A stretch of 64,000 nucleotides of DNA from Haliclona indistincta (Eukaryota; Porifera; Demospongiae; Haplosclerida; Chalinidae): assembly GCA_964017065.1 (NCBI GenBank), contig OZ024786.1:7755047-7819046 (forward strand), read 5' to 3'. The notes under the pieces were generated by a model. That model had not been told where the DNA came from and made no database searches. It saw only the letters and a program-made list of their open reading frames with translations. Position numbers and translations under genes: made by a program. Positions 49,162 to 60,689 of the stretch are shown here, piece by piece (within the stretch, counting starts at the first letter, position 1; every line of letters starts with the position of its first letter).

Positions 49162-50338
49162 TTAGCTTAATATGATTGTCAGAGAGAGAGAGTTTAGTCT
49201 AAGTCTAATATCATTGTACCATACCTCGATAGCCAGTGCAGCTGCCAAAGTAGACTTGAATGGTCTGGATGCACCATGATACTGACAAAGAAGTGTCTCT
49301 ATCTCAATTAGAGAAGACATGTCATGTCGTACCCTCTTCACATGATATGAGCGAGGAAGTTCAGGGAAAAGCATAAATAGTTCATGATAGAACTCGTCGC
49401 TTACACCGTATCTTTCTAAAAGATTTAGTGACTGGAGGGTAGGTGTGTTAGCAGTGAAGCTATTCTGTACACTAGTGGAAGCAGAGTTTGTTGTGCTTGC
49501 AAGTGGGGAAGAGCTATTCTGTACACTAGTGGAAGCAGAGTTTGTTGTGCTTACAGGTGAGGAAGAGCTCGAGTTGGAGTTTGGATTTCTTGTTGTTGAC
49601 GCAAGATCCAAATCAATCACTACACCAGTCTCTTGTGATCGTAGTTGCAGCTGCTGTGCATCATGACCGAATGTCTCCACAAACCAAATTACCCGCTGCG
49701 TGGTCGTTGGTTTTGTTGGTTTAGTTGGTTGGTTGGTTTAGTTTCCGTTTTCTTTGTCGCTCCCCTACGTCATCTATTTTGCGACCCACATTAGCTAGAG
49801 CTCTTCGTTGTGAACGTCATGCTGGCTGTTTCTTTGGCTTTCAACAATAGCCTGAAGAGATTGAACCATATCCAGCAGTTGACTAGAAGTCAGGGCCTCT
49901 CCTTGTTTTACCAGTGTAATTCAACAAGTACGTGTAGTGGTATCAATCCCATGTAAACAATCTTACCTCAACACTAGCAGAGCTGCTCTGGTAAGACATC
50001 CTTGCTCTTCCAGTTAACTTGCGGAGTCTAGCTTGTACATGGGCAGAAACACACGCTAACCTGCTCGCTAAACGCTGGCTGTCTTTCTTGACAACAACGA
50101 TTCTGTCTGGAATGCTGTTGTTCAAAAGCTCACTGTAGTCTGGTGCGTCAAGCGAGTACCAGTAAAGCAACATCGTGTGTGGTGTTTCTACTAGACACAG
50201 AACGTCAGTGTCTGTCGGAGGAGGAGACTTGGAAGACACCGTGTCGCTTGACACGGCAGTGCTCGAAGTAGGTCTTTCGCGACGGCGAGCCGAGGAGGAA
50301 GACTCGTGAAGAGTCGACGTAGCTATTGGAACAGTCAA
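49162..50338 (-). pseudogene. Spliced transposon-family gene, N-terminal half
   Basis: Exon 1 (50338-49967) opens MTVPIATSTLHESSSSARRR, has a helical region IVVVKKDSQRLASRL and ends at a canonical gtaaga. The middle part (about 49930-49690) reads VKQGEALTSSQLLDMVQSLQ in one frame and ANVGRKIDDVGERQRKRK in another. The last part (49680-49230) reads FVETFGHDAQQLQLRSQETG, then Ser/Thr repeats (an 18-codon unit, twice), then YGVSDEFYHELFMLFPELPR and YHGASRPFKSTL. The WFxxxFGL...GxSDEFYHEL...LPR order is known from a large family of uncharacterised invertebrate transposon proteins (recalled). Frame changes suggest decay. Confidence 0.5.
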
Positions 50339-51260
50339 CTAGCGAAAGACAGCCGATCTTAGAACGGCAGTCGCATAGCTAGAACAGCCAATTTAGAGGC
50401 AGTCAGCTGATAAAGGGCAGAAACAGAAGCTAAACTCACCTTTCTACTTACCTTGCGTCTACTTTTGTTCCTGCTCTATGTTTGAATATATGCCACGTTG
50501 ATCCACTGTCTCTTTCTTTGTGTCTCGGGCTCTGAACAAAACGATATAGCAGCATCCATGGCAGCTAGCTTACCCACCACACCGCAGTGCCATAAACAAG
50601 GACCCGCCCACATGCGAATAAACGGACTACCGTAAGCGGGACCGTTAGTAAATTAATTTTGAATTATCAGTACCAGGTAGACCAAAAATTCCTATTGTGG
50701 GTAAAATATGCACACGTCTACCATATCCAAAACAAGCACCAGGCGAATCTATTTATAGCACTTATCTTGAATCCGGATCGAACTAAGCCAGAAATTTGCT
50801 TGGCAACCAGAAAAAAATAAGACAAATATTGAAATTCTTCAAAATTCTAAATCTAATGTATTACAGCGATTAGTAAGCAGCGAACTCCTCTGGGAAAAAA
50901 ACTAGTGCATATGCACGCGCTTCGCTATGCGTACAGTTGGTTAGCCATGCGTCTCTAGAGCACGTATCCAGGTCGCTCTCAATGCCCGTAATACGTTAGT
51001 TGCAGATAGTATACAAAAATGTTGTACGGAAAAATTGATTTCCGTGTCCAATTATTTCTGGCAATGTTTTGATCTCCTTCTGACACTGCTTCAGCTGTTC
51101 ATGTTATAATGCTCTGTTATAATTATTTTTGTAAACATGATTACTATGCAACAGCAACATATTTAAATTGTTATTGTCTCTTGTACTCGCTATCAAGTCA
51201 CTTATTAAATTGCTGTTATTAATTGGATCCTCTATTGATAATGATACTGATTTATGTAAT
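50339..51260. other. No supported gene
   Basis: Nothing coding. It may contain the promoter of the gene that starts at 50338, but no core element stood out. Confidence 0.35.
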
Positions 51261-51379
51261 AGTTATAACACCCCTACGAGGGAATTATCCGATTTACAGT
51301 CACGAGCACGAGGGCGCGAAGCGCCCGAGTGCGAGTGACTGTAAACGGATAATTCACGAGTATACGGGGTGTTATAACT
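51261..51379. repeat. Long CGAG-type foldback hairpin
   Basis: Nearly all of the 119 bases pair. From outside in: agttataacacccc with ggggtgttataact (14 bp); CGAG 51277-51280 facing CGAG 51357-51360; gaattatccg with cggataattc (10 bp); tttacagtca with tgactgtaaa (10 bp); CGAG 51303-51306 facing 51332-51335; ca/tg; CGAG 51309-51312 facing 51326-51329; ggcgc with gcgcc; loop gaa. Each facing CGAG forms two end pairs and two G-A mismatches. Confidence 0.9.
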
Positions 51380-52079
51380 GATTTATTTCCGTTGCTAACG
51401 GTGGCCGCACCGTTGCTAAATGACGTCAGTAAAACCGCATGGCCACGAGGTAGCTGAGGTCGAGGTCATGGTAGGATCTGCTGTGTAGTATAGAGACAGC
51501 GACCGCAAGGAGAGCGAAGCAAAGTGTGGAAAACAGGAAAGAAACTATTTATCGTCGTTTTGTGTGTGTCTAGCGCTTCGATCGTGCTATCAAGGGGCGA
51601 GTTGTGCTACGTGTGGCTGCCGAGACTCGTTACACTACGATGTTCTAGGTGTGCTAAGCTAGAAGAACATTTCTTTAGCTCGTATGATCTGTGTTGAATA
51701 CGCTTTCGTGCTCTGAACTAAGTTTTTTGCCGGCAGTCCGTGACCTTTGCACCGAGGTACCATATCAAACATCAAAGGATAATATAGTCCTCATGACGTA
51801 TTCACATGGCACTTTAGTGCGTTTTAAACCACGGGCGGTAACTTTGATACACCCACGCAACGGGATATAAAAATCATTATTGTAATACTGATGTGTTTTT
51901 GATAATGGTCATGTCATATAATAATACATTGATACAAAAAGAATTGAAGATACAGTTGAATGATTATGTTCAAAATGTGTTAACTGATGTGTTCTTGATA
52001 ATTATTGTCATGTTTTGACCTCAAATTTATCTGTACTGTCACAGTAACTATCAGACATAATCATAATGTTAATAATTAT
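51380..52079. other. Non-coding; GC-richer patch next to the foldback
   Basis: The part 51390-51440 has cgttgctaacggtggccgca and ccgttgctaaatgacgtcag; tgacgtca (51421-51428) is a full CRE/ATF-type palindrome. The patch is less AT-rich than its surroundings up to about 51860. No ORF. Confidence 0.4.
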
Positions 52080-52420
52080 GCACATGGACCATAGCCACCA
52101 CATACCCATAAGCTTTTCTCTCAGCACCAGTCAACTCTTTGATCATTGAAAGATTTGTGGCAGCTCCATCGCACACAACTGCACTTGTCTCGAACCCACA
52201 CTTGTGAAACATGAAGATTGCATCCATGAGTGGGGGTAGCAAAAACTTTGTGATCCATCATTCCGTGACTCGTGTAGTGTGGACCAACTATATCAGCCTA
52301 AAAATTAATCATGTGAAACTTGAAGATTGCATCCATGAGTGCGGGTAGCGAAAACTTGTGATCCATCATTCCGTGACTCGTGTAGTGTGGACCAACTATA
52401 TCAGCCTAAAAATTAATCAT
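52080..52420 (-). pseudogene. P-like (THAP/P-element type) transposase fragment
   Basis: Minus-strand frame: LPPLMDAIFMFHKCGFETSA, then VVCDGAATNLSMIKELTG. The V(V/S)xDGAxxNxxMIKxL block is the second Asp block of P-element-like and related transposases (recalled). A tttttag acceptor-like site precedes an upstream frame ADIVGPHYTSHGMMDHKVF. The region is duplicated in tandem (52204-52312 and 52313-52419). Confidence 0.5.
52204..52419. repeat. 109-bp tandem duplication
   Basis: gtgaaacatgaagattgcat (52204) recurs as gtgaaacttgaagattgcat (52313). The two units run to attaatcat and differ at only a few bases. Confidence 0.9.
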
Positions 52421-53489
52421 AACGCATTGCATGGAATACGAACTTAACAGTCCTGTGAAGTCCTGTGAAGTCCTGTGACCTGTGAAGTCAGATCTCACCA
52501 TAAAGTCTGAAGAACATAGGATTATTGTTCTATAACACAGACTCTTGGTTATAGTGAATTTAAAATTTTCAAACTGAGATATCAGTGCAGCTGTACATCC
52601 GTATAATAATCTTGCACAACTCACTCAGTTCATTACTCATCCTTGTTGCCAATCGGGACTGTCCTGCAACATCCTCACGAACACTTGAAACTGGTCAGCT
52701 GTAACATGTGGAAGGATACAAGCATCTGGTGCATCAGTACAATGTGTGCGTTTGTAGCAACCACTAAAATTATAATTCTCTGCTTCATGGTCTATGAATT
52801 AATTTATATTATAGTTTCTACGGGGGATGTAATCTATAATTCAGTAACAGCATCCCACAGTGTGCTGTTATCACTGGTGTTATAAAGGCGCGTTCGCACT
52901 GGATCCAGATTCGATTCGGATTAAAACCTGTTTCTTTGGATCTTGATTCGATCGATTTCGATCTAAACAGATTAGGTTCGCATTGTGATTGTAATAAACG
53001 GAATAAACGAGATAAGACTCTCACGTGATCGCGCACGAGATCTCACAGAACAGTACATACTATCAAGAGCTCCTGGTACCATGTTGCTGCTAGTTGTGCT
53101 ACAGGCATTATATCTATCTGCTCAGCACAAACGACAAGCACGAGAGCGAAGATGTCATAGACATCATGAGGCGCCAGTGCCATGTCAGAATGGCTAGAAT
53201 TCTAAGGTAAGCATGTAAAATAATCGGAAAATAATGCACTCATAAGTACTGCACGTAATAGTACAAGTGTGTTCGGTGGTGGTGACTGGTGAAGAGAAAA
53301 TTTCAGGGTGATTTGTTAGTTTATCGCATAAATTTATTGCTGTTATAATTATGTAAAGATAACATTATAATAATACCTAATAATTAAGTCATCTATGATT
53401 TATACAAGCTTGATTGCGTTGGTGAAGACCTATGTTATTGGAATATGATTGTTGTCAATGAAATGGAGATAACGGGATATGTCAAAAAA
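52421..53489. other. Mostly non-coding; one possible + strand exon
   Basis: At 53130-53213 a + frame (IDIMRRQCHVRMARILR) runs into a gtaagc donor; it could be an exon but nothing supports it further. The stretch 52887-52990 has repeated gattcgatt words. Confidence 0.3.
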
Positions 53490-54060
53490 AATCTCGGCTG
53501 ATTCTACTAATTTTGGGAGCATAGTAGAAGACTTCATCAGTACGCCAGTAGTCTGCTATGCTTGGCTCATAGTTGATGAACATCAAGATGAGAAAGCTAA
53601 AGTTCTTGAACAGTGACTGCTGTCCACATGACGAATAGATCATCTTTCATATATTGCCGAGCGTAAAGATTCGTTGGCTCTACAATGAAAAGCATGATGG
53701 TGGTTGTCAGAAGTAGCCTGAAGATGCCAAAAATGCTCAATGGAAGTGAGCGTGGTGGACCGGCCTGACCAGCAAATGGAGTGATCATCACCTGGATTTG
53801 TTCCGATTTCCATTGTGGTGTCATTTGGTGACTTTCGTAGCTTTACAGTATGTCGCTGCTTGACATCTATCATAATTAAAGGGTTAACATAACAATAAAG
53901 TATTAGATGAATTCATTAATATCTGCTTTTCTGTTCTTGCTTTGGTTGAGAATACTTGCTCTCTGCCCCCTCATCAACATCATTTATCTCCCCAGGTCTC
54001 TCTTCTACTAGCTCTCCTCCACGGTAATATTACTGTCTTCACTATCATCTGCCCCTGGGA
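53490..54060 (-). pseudogene. piggyBac-like transposase, N-terminal half
   Basis: From right to left: an acidic region (ADDSEDSNI; GEINDVDEGAESKYS), then FAGQAGPPRSLP, IVEPTNLYARQY, and then, one base out of frame, LAFLILMFINYEPSIADYWR and VFYYAPKISRISRDFF. These match the N-terminal and pre-catalytic parts of piggyBac transposases (ETNxYAxQ, LxxxILMGIxxxPSIxxYW, MSRxRF). Frame changes kill it. The catalytic part is absent here, while a catalytic piece without this half lies at 4142-4507. Confidence 0.7.
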
Positions 54061-56038
54061 ATGCAGATTTGCCATCTAAAACTCTTGCCTTTGTTGACCA
54101 AAATTGTAAAGCATACAGCATGCTACAAGAAGTCAGAAATTCCTTCTCCATCACAAGTTAGCAAGAAAGAATGCCTTGGTATTCCTACAAGTTGCCTTAG
54201 TTGGTATAGTGTACCGAACTCAGAAGCTGATTTGTATGAATTGAAGTACTTCCATAATCACCTATAATGATAAAAAGAACAAATTCCTGGCAGCCTTTTT
54301 GAAGGAGTAGCTGCATACACTCTAGCCAATTGTGCTCTTCTGGCAAGAGTTGCCGTTTTCTGATCACCCGAAAACTGTATGGTGTGTCCTCTAAAATTAT
54401 TGCATTGTGGCAATCATTTCATATTTTCACTTGGAGGAATGATCGCAAGAGGAACCTGTGTAATGTGCATTTGTGATTGAAAGTTCTAGACGTAAATCTA
54501 ACAGGACGAATAACACTGGCTATTTATAAGAATTGAATTGAATTCCAGACATTCTACTTGAAGCAGAGGTAACTTACAGAGCAAATTAAAGCTGAACTGA
54601 CACAGCTGGATACGTTCCCGCATTTAAACAAAGCTCCGCTCAGGTTGAGGGTAATAATAAGGAAGATTGCCTTGTTGCGGAGGTCCAAAAACCTCAAGAC
54701 AGGAGTCGTCACTGAAGACTGGAGATTGAAGTTGTTGTTGATGATGATACAGGTTATCAGCTTGCGGTGTGCCAAGCTGTGTCAGTTTGCTCAAACCATG
54801 CTTGTGATAGTTGATGGGGTCAATGTCGCCAGCCTGGGGTTGAGGGTGTTGATGAGGACTGTCAAATTTTGTTGAATTGCACTTTTTGCGTAGTACCAAA
54901 TGTGTTTAAACATAAACTGTAGTGACAATAGGCAGTAAGAACACTGTGTGCAATATATAATTATAGTTACAAGCATTTCATATCTTGTGTATTATGGGGC
55001 GTGTTATGGAATCATTTAGCTTGTTGTTACCCCCTGCAGGATTATCTGTACCACATTATCTACAGTGCATGAAAGCTTTGTAGTAATATCTAATACTATC
55101 ATAATAATTATTATTTTGATGTCTCATTTGATAACAATTCACACTCATGCGTATGTGTAGCATAAGCAAATCAGCATTTATACATTGATTCACAATGAGT
55201 TTTTCTGGCTTTTATCGACCAAGTGCTAAGTACAGTGACGATGATCCATTGTCAATACTAGGACAGCATTACAAGTGGAGCTGGACGAAAATAATTATGA
55301 ATTGCATTAACATGTGAGACTGAAGATAGACACTGGTGGACGACGATGGGAAAATTCGATGCTGCAGTCGACACCTTTAATGGAGATCTTCTTCCTTAAA
55401 TCATTCAGGCAAACATGTTCTACCATTTGTTCGTACCAAGGTAGTGCAAGATGGCTGAGTATCGATAATTGTAAGAGTCTTACAACTAATAAGTCACTTG
55501 ATTGATCAGCTCTTGATTACCGTTGGATACCAACACCTTGTTAGAATGTGTCAACTGGATCATAGTATGAAAGTTTGTGGACACTGATCGACACTTAGTT
55601 AAAATGTTGGTCTTGGATCTTTGGTCACATGTCACAGTCTTTTATATGCTGTCAGGTATCAGACTGTTCTTTAATTGTAAATTAAAATAATGAATTCATG
55701 AAATAAATTTTTTAATGTAGAAGTTACAGAGGATTGTAAGATTGGTCACAATCATTGATAATCACTTGTAAAAAGGATTGAAACAAAAATGAATAGAGAT
55801 ACTCAAAGAATAATTTTTACCATAAATTGTACTCTTGAAGAATAATTGTTACCATAAATTTTACTCATGCAATGAAGAATCGAAGAGAATTGACTTGCAA
55901 TGAACACCACAATAAAAAAAGAATAATAGTAACACTATGACTAACAAAAGGCAGTGGTGTAATACTGATACAAAAATAAAGACATCAGCTGATGTAGGAC
56001 TCAGATGTCAGATTTATGCATGTTTTATTTGTGATTAG
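54061..56038. other. Mostly non-coding
   Basis: A Gln/His/Pro-rich minus-strand frame at 54624-54899 (HHQQQLQSPVFSDDSCLEVF) may be real but has no known match. A short + frame from the ATG at 55195 (MSFSGFYRPSAKYSDDDPLS) is also possible. AT-rich otherwise. Confidence 0.3.
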
Positions 56039-57959
56039 TCTTGGCCTGTACACAATCATTTGCTGCTAATGGTGTTCATTCTTTGTCCGAAGTTATGGAT
56101 GTCACAGATCAGGTAAGATTTAGCAGCTGTACAATGCTATGGCATAATCTCCTGCTTCAGGAATTGATACAGTAAGAAGCCCACAACACCGTATGAAGCT
56201 AATGGTTGGACGAGGCTTGATACGTCTTGAAATAGAAGAACCAGTAGAGCACGAAGATGATCTCGATCTTATTCACAACTTTCCTCTGCTTCTTCCACAT
56301 CCTCCACAGTCCAGAGACAAACATTAGAAGTTTTGAGGATACAGCTTAGAAGACTTAGTAATAGTAGCTCTAGTAGCAACGGAACGGATTGTTAGACATT
56401 TCAATTATTGATAATTATTTATTATAACCACTTGCTTCATATCAAATCATTTCTCTTTCTTGTTTTATCATTCAGCATTAATTTAAGCTTTTCTTTAAAA
56501 AAATCAGTTAACTAGTCAAAATTTGTTGTGCTAGCAACACCTACGAACCGTACATAACTATCACATATTGACTGGTGTAAAAATTACTCCCCAGCGGCAT
56601 GCACAATTTATGAAGATGATGTATTATTTAGGAAAATGGCTGAAGAAAACACTTGCTATATTCATTTGATGACATAGCTAGAAATAAATTTACTCAAGAC
56701 GCCTCGAGTCACAGTATATAACCTGCACCGGAGGTGTTGGAACGTTTTGAGTGATATAATGCCTCTTGAGACAACTTGTGTAGGCGGCAGTGTTCATTTC
56801 ACAAGTTGACCTTTGTCTTGCACTTAGGTGTTGTCTGTCACCCACACTCTCTCAATCTCATTATGCTGTTAAGCAATATAAGGCAGTGATTATTGTATTG
56901 TTTATGACTCAACCATGTGGTTTCCTGGATGAGCTGGGATAAAAGATAAATTCCCTTGAGCAGTGCAGTTCAGAGGAACACTTGATGAATAATGTGCGAG
57001 CTGTTTCCTTTTTTTGTAGCTCCGCCGTGCAATGTTCCGCTGCCTGGAGAACATACATTTGGAATCCTGCTCAATGATGAGGTAAGTGAGTTGTTCAGAA
57101 GTGAGCTGAGGGTAGATACTTCCTGTACAGAACAGGAACTCTAGATTTTATGACTAACTGGCTTCAGATTGACCATTGTTTGCATATTGAGGAATGTATT
57201 GTACAGTTATGTTGATATAGTGTGAGAAAGTATCTGTTGTAACTACAGGCAATTTCAGCTGTTGAATCAATGCAGACCTGCTGTTACTAGACGTGCCTTT
57301 TGCGGAGACTGCCCACAGGTTTTTCCCAAGCAGGTGAAGAGACAGTTACCATCACTGCATTAATAACAATACAATACTTTTTGGCAGCAACTGTCCTATA
57401 ACAATACATCGTTTCTTTCATCTCAAACCCACACTGCTATTTCCCGTGGTACTGCTCCAGTATGTGTTTTGCTAGCTGTGCAAATTTGAGAGCGACTGCT
57501 CTGGTATCCTACTGTCTCCTGCAGTGTGAAACACGTCTAACAAAACACTGCACTACTGTATGAATATACAGGGGTTTTGCTGTATTCTTGCAAAAAGTCC
57601 ATGGAACTGGAAATAAACTTCAAATATTCAAGTTAGCGGATTGTTGAGATTTGATTGTGGTCAGCATTTATTTCCAGTTTGACAAACTCCTTGCAAGAAC
57701 CCAACAAATTCCTGTAACACAATACAAGAGCAGACATGACAATGTACTCATGTCAGCTGTCAACTCGTCAAATAAACAGGTTTACAATCAGACTGCAATC
57801 AGCTGTCACTCACGCAACGTCACTGAAGCACACAACTCTAAGCAGTACCAACTACCAACAGTACCAAAATATGACTTAGCACAATCACTGTTGGTGACTA
57901 TAAATAATTATCGCATACTACTTGAACAGGGGTATGCAAGTCCCCACCAGCAAAATTAA
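56039..57959 (+). CDS. Spliced gene of unknown function
   Basis: Four + strand exons keep one frame with GT-AG borders: 57020-57081 (acceptor tttgtag, donor gtaagt), 57249-57333 (ctacag, gtgaag), 57388-57459 (ttggcag, gtatgt) and 57678-57959 (tttccag, stop TAA 57957-57959). A further exon 56039-56112 (donor gtaaga) fits in phase. The peptide runs MFRCLENIHLESCSMMRQFQ, CRPAVTRRAFCGDCPQVFPK, QLSYNNTSFLSSQTHTAISR, then a long hydrophilic end (FDKLLARTQQIPVTQYKSRH ... GYASPHQQN). The start is unknown. No transposon motif is present, so this is the best candidate for a host gene. A possible 23-bp exon at 57535-57557 would break the frame and is left out. Confidence 0.5.
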
Positions 57960-58385
57960 TGTGTAAATTATATCTACAATTTCGCTATTTGCCCAACTAT
58001 CACGTGATCACAAGAAAATAATTTATTTAATTCTTGAAGTCAATCATAAATTCAACATACATAGAAAAACATACGAATCATGTAGGTAGATAGCAGTGTC
58101 ATTATTCCCATTGTTTCTGTTGTCATGGTAGGGTCAGACAAATAAAATGATACTTTCCCTGTTTGTTCATATGAGGGCAGTGGAATCATTTGATGTCGCA
58201 GATAGAACATCGATACTGAGTTTTGAAGATATGGATATAATTCATTTCCTTCATCCATACTAAAGTACTTGGTGAAGATGATGCATGATATCTCATTTGT
58301 GACATGGTCTTCACACAGAGCAATCACTTTTCCCTAGTCTGTTTCGAATAATTTAGTCACGCATTCTTTACACTTTGAACTCCTG
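57960..58385 (-). repeat. Third-block copy of the repeat unit, lone
   Basis: It matches 21280-21650 and 62690-63100. The minus-strand frame 58327-58052 is open (IALCEDHVTNEISCIIFTKY, YLQNSVSMFYLRHQ), longer than in the other copies. It begins directly after the stop of the + strand gene. Confidence 0.75.
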
Positions 58386-58559
58386 AAGCAAAAAAGCTGT
58401 CAATTTAGTTCTTGTGATGAAGTGTTATGAAGTTACATTCACAATAAGATGTATAATCAAGAACAGATATTTCTACCTTTTTACTTTGTTTCTCCTCACC
58501 ACTCTGTGCAGTTTGTCTCTGCTGGCAGCAGATGGTGGTTTAGTGGCTGTAGATTTTTA

Positions 58560-58746
58560 ACAATTATCTTACACTCTATCATTTTTTCTTCCTCTTCTAG
58601 CATCTTTTTCTCTTCTAGTCTTCGTTTTTTGAGCCTCTAAAAATTGCCTCCTTTCTGTCATCAACTTTTGATGCATCTCATCTTCCATCTTTTGCAGTTT
58701 TTGTAAATTTTCACATCTAACTTTAATAGCTTCTTTCATGTTTTTT
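58560..58746 (-). CDS. Coiled-coil segment related to the repeat-unit tail
   Basis: From the ATG at 58740 the frame reads MKEAIKVRCENLQKLQKMED and EMHQKLMTERRQFLEAQK. One base out of frame it continues KRRLEEKKMLEEEEKMIE, like the ends at 19421 and 59393. Highly charged, probably helical. Such segments follow Myb/SANT-like domains in Harbinger accessory proteins (recalled, weak). Confidence 0.4.
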
Positions 58747-59344
58747 CTCTGTTCATTTTCTGCATTACAACAGTTACAGTGGACATGTAGACAACATACT
58801 TATTATTTCAGCAAACCTCAACTAATCAGAAGCCTTCAACCTCAAATCTTTATCTCAGCAAATCAGCATCAAATCTCTATAACTTCTACCTCAGATCTCT
58901 CTGAACTAATAACTGCCTTAAACTAACTATTACCAGCATTTTAGTTGAGTATGCAGGTTTTTGGTAAAAAATAATAATTGATGGTAATGGTTACCATCAA
59001 ATTTGCTGGGTCTGTTTGATGCAATGATGATCTTAAACATGAAATGCTGGATAGTGCATCCATGTATAGTAAGGTGATTTGGTATACAAATGGGCAATAG
59101 ATTTTAATAGAGATTTTGCGGGTTATTCAAGACAAAATTGAAATGTAACGGTCACCTGTGTAATTGAGACTCGGCCAGCAACCAATTGCAGCCTTTCCGC
59201 CTGAGACACAGCCAATATCCCTACCTGCTTAACTATTCAGCAATTGCAGCATGAGTTCATTGTTTTAGTTGACTATGATAACTTTTCTTCCTCGACCTCG
59301 GGCTCTGTTTTGTCTTTGTCATCTCTACATTGTATTGTAGAGTT
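58747..59344. other. No supported gene
   Basis: A repetitive caaatctc / cctcaaatc stretch lies at 58800-58910. Nothing coding. Confidence 0.35.
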
Positions 59345-59392
59345 ATTGACTTACTGTATAAACATTCAACTGTCTTGCTTGAAGATTTTTTT

Positions 59393-59599
59393 CTACTTCA
59401 TCTTATGCTCCATCATCTCTTCTTCCTCTTCTAACGTCTGTTCTTCTTCTAGTCTTCGTTTGTCACCTCCTGCTTGATGAATGATACATTCGCTATGTCT
59501 TTGCTGATTTCTATGAACACCGGTGGCCAGCCCAATCTTTATCAACGTCAGCTTTCCATTGGGCTGTTTGTTAGAGTATTTCAGCCTTGCCTTGATCAT
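59393..59599 (-). CDS. C-terminal coding part of the repeat unit, copy 2
   Basis: 68 codons, MIKARLKYSNKQPNGKLTLI to EEEEEMMEHKMK, nearly the same as 19421-19620 with conservative changes (E/K in the tail). Function unknown. Confidence 0.45.
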   Translation of the reverse strand: MIKARLKYSNKQPNGKLTLIKIGLATGVHRNQQRHSECIIHQAGGDKRRLEEEQTLEEEEEMMEHKMK

Positions 59600-60360
59600 A
59601 AAACGTGAACATAAAACGTTAAACGTACCACTACCGCATTTTTTCTATAGGCTACTGTGTTGTATATATTTTTTACAATACAATCTGACCTATTTTTACC
59701 CAGGGTTTCGTCCTTAGGAAACATGATTCAGGAAGTGTGCACAGGTATTGACTTGCTTGTGTAAAATCAATTTTCACATTTACCAATTGAAAACCTTCCT
59801 GAAATCAAGGAACACCAAGAGCACAGTGCACCAATTTTGTCCTTGTTATTTGTCAGGTTAACACTGTGAGATACATATTACCTTGCTTTCTTTGTTTTTT
59901 CTTTATGATAGGCAAATTTGATCACTATTCCTAATTCCCAGTTCTCCTGAGATTCAGCCTAGGAATAAGTAGTGATATCTCCTAATTGCAACAGTCATGA
60001 TTAAACAGTTGTAAAAGGAATAATTTTGATTATAACAGAAGTTGGCGTGGTTGTACAAATGTTGGTTCCACTAAACACGTTAATTTTTATTTTATAGTGG
60101 GAAATTCTAAATCCATTGAGATTTGTTCACCCATAGTCTTGATGCCAGTCCTCTATATATGGTGTGGTCAGTATAGTGGTCACCATCTTCTCACAGCTAG
60201 CGACCCACCATCTCTAGCTGTGATGTCCTCTCCGGGGTAGTTCCACAGACACATTCTACTGTCTAGAAAGTCTAGAAAATTAGATAGCTAGAAAATTAGA
60301 AAGTCTAGAAAATTAGATAAAAATAGAGAAATGAACATAATATTAGAAGTGCGGATACCT

Positions 60361-60543
60361 TCAAGACCAGTGCACTCTTGAGGGCCCAGATCGGCCGTCT
60401 GGGCTCTCCTGCAGAGGTACAGTAACGGCATTGTCGGAGACCGGCTGGCGGCCGCCTCGTCGCCTACTGCGACAGTATGCACAGCCTATCACAAACATGA
60501 CTGCCGCAGTAGCAGCGACCGCCAGCAACACGAGCTTCTTCAT
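60361..60543 (-). CDS. Small single-pass membrane peptide
   Basis: A 60-codon frame from an ATG reads MKKLVLLAVAATAAVMFVIG, CAYCRSRRRGG, QESPDGRSGPSRVHWS and stops. Two Lys, a hydrophobic span of about 18 residues and a basic CRSRRRG stretch predict a signal-anchor or type II/III single-pass protein. A relative with the same plan lies at 33040-33245. A donor-like gtatcc follows the stop. An overlapping open frame (60482-60288) is a weaker alternative. Confidence 0.45.
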   Translation of the reverse strand: MKKLVLLAVAATAAVMFVIGCAYCRSRRRGGRQPVSDNAVTVPLQESPDGRSGPSRVHWS

Positions 60544-60689
60544 GATTATTAATTCTGCAGCATGCAGCGTATGTATTTTATTGGGACGAGCCTGAGCGCA
60601 TACTGCTCATTACTTTTATCAATAAATAAAATAAAAATTAATATTAATGAATAATAACATAATAGTGGTAATAAAACAACTTGCTATTA

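Noticed and set aside
49445..49724. Two + strand ORFs with repeated blocks.
   Set aside because: The repeats are the antisense of the 18-codon Ser/Thr repeats of the minus-strand gene at 49162-49680.
60288..60482. Alternative frame (MHTVAVGDEAAASRS...) over the small membrane peptide.
   Set aside because: The MKKLV frame has the hydrophobic span and the tail shared with the relative at 33040-33245; the alternative has no comparable support.
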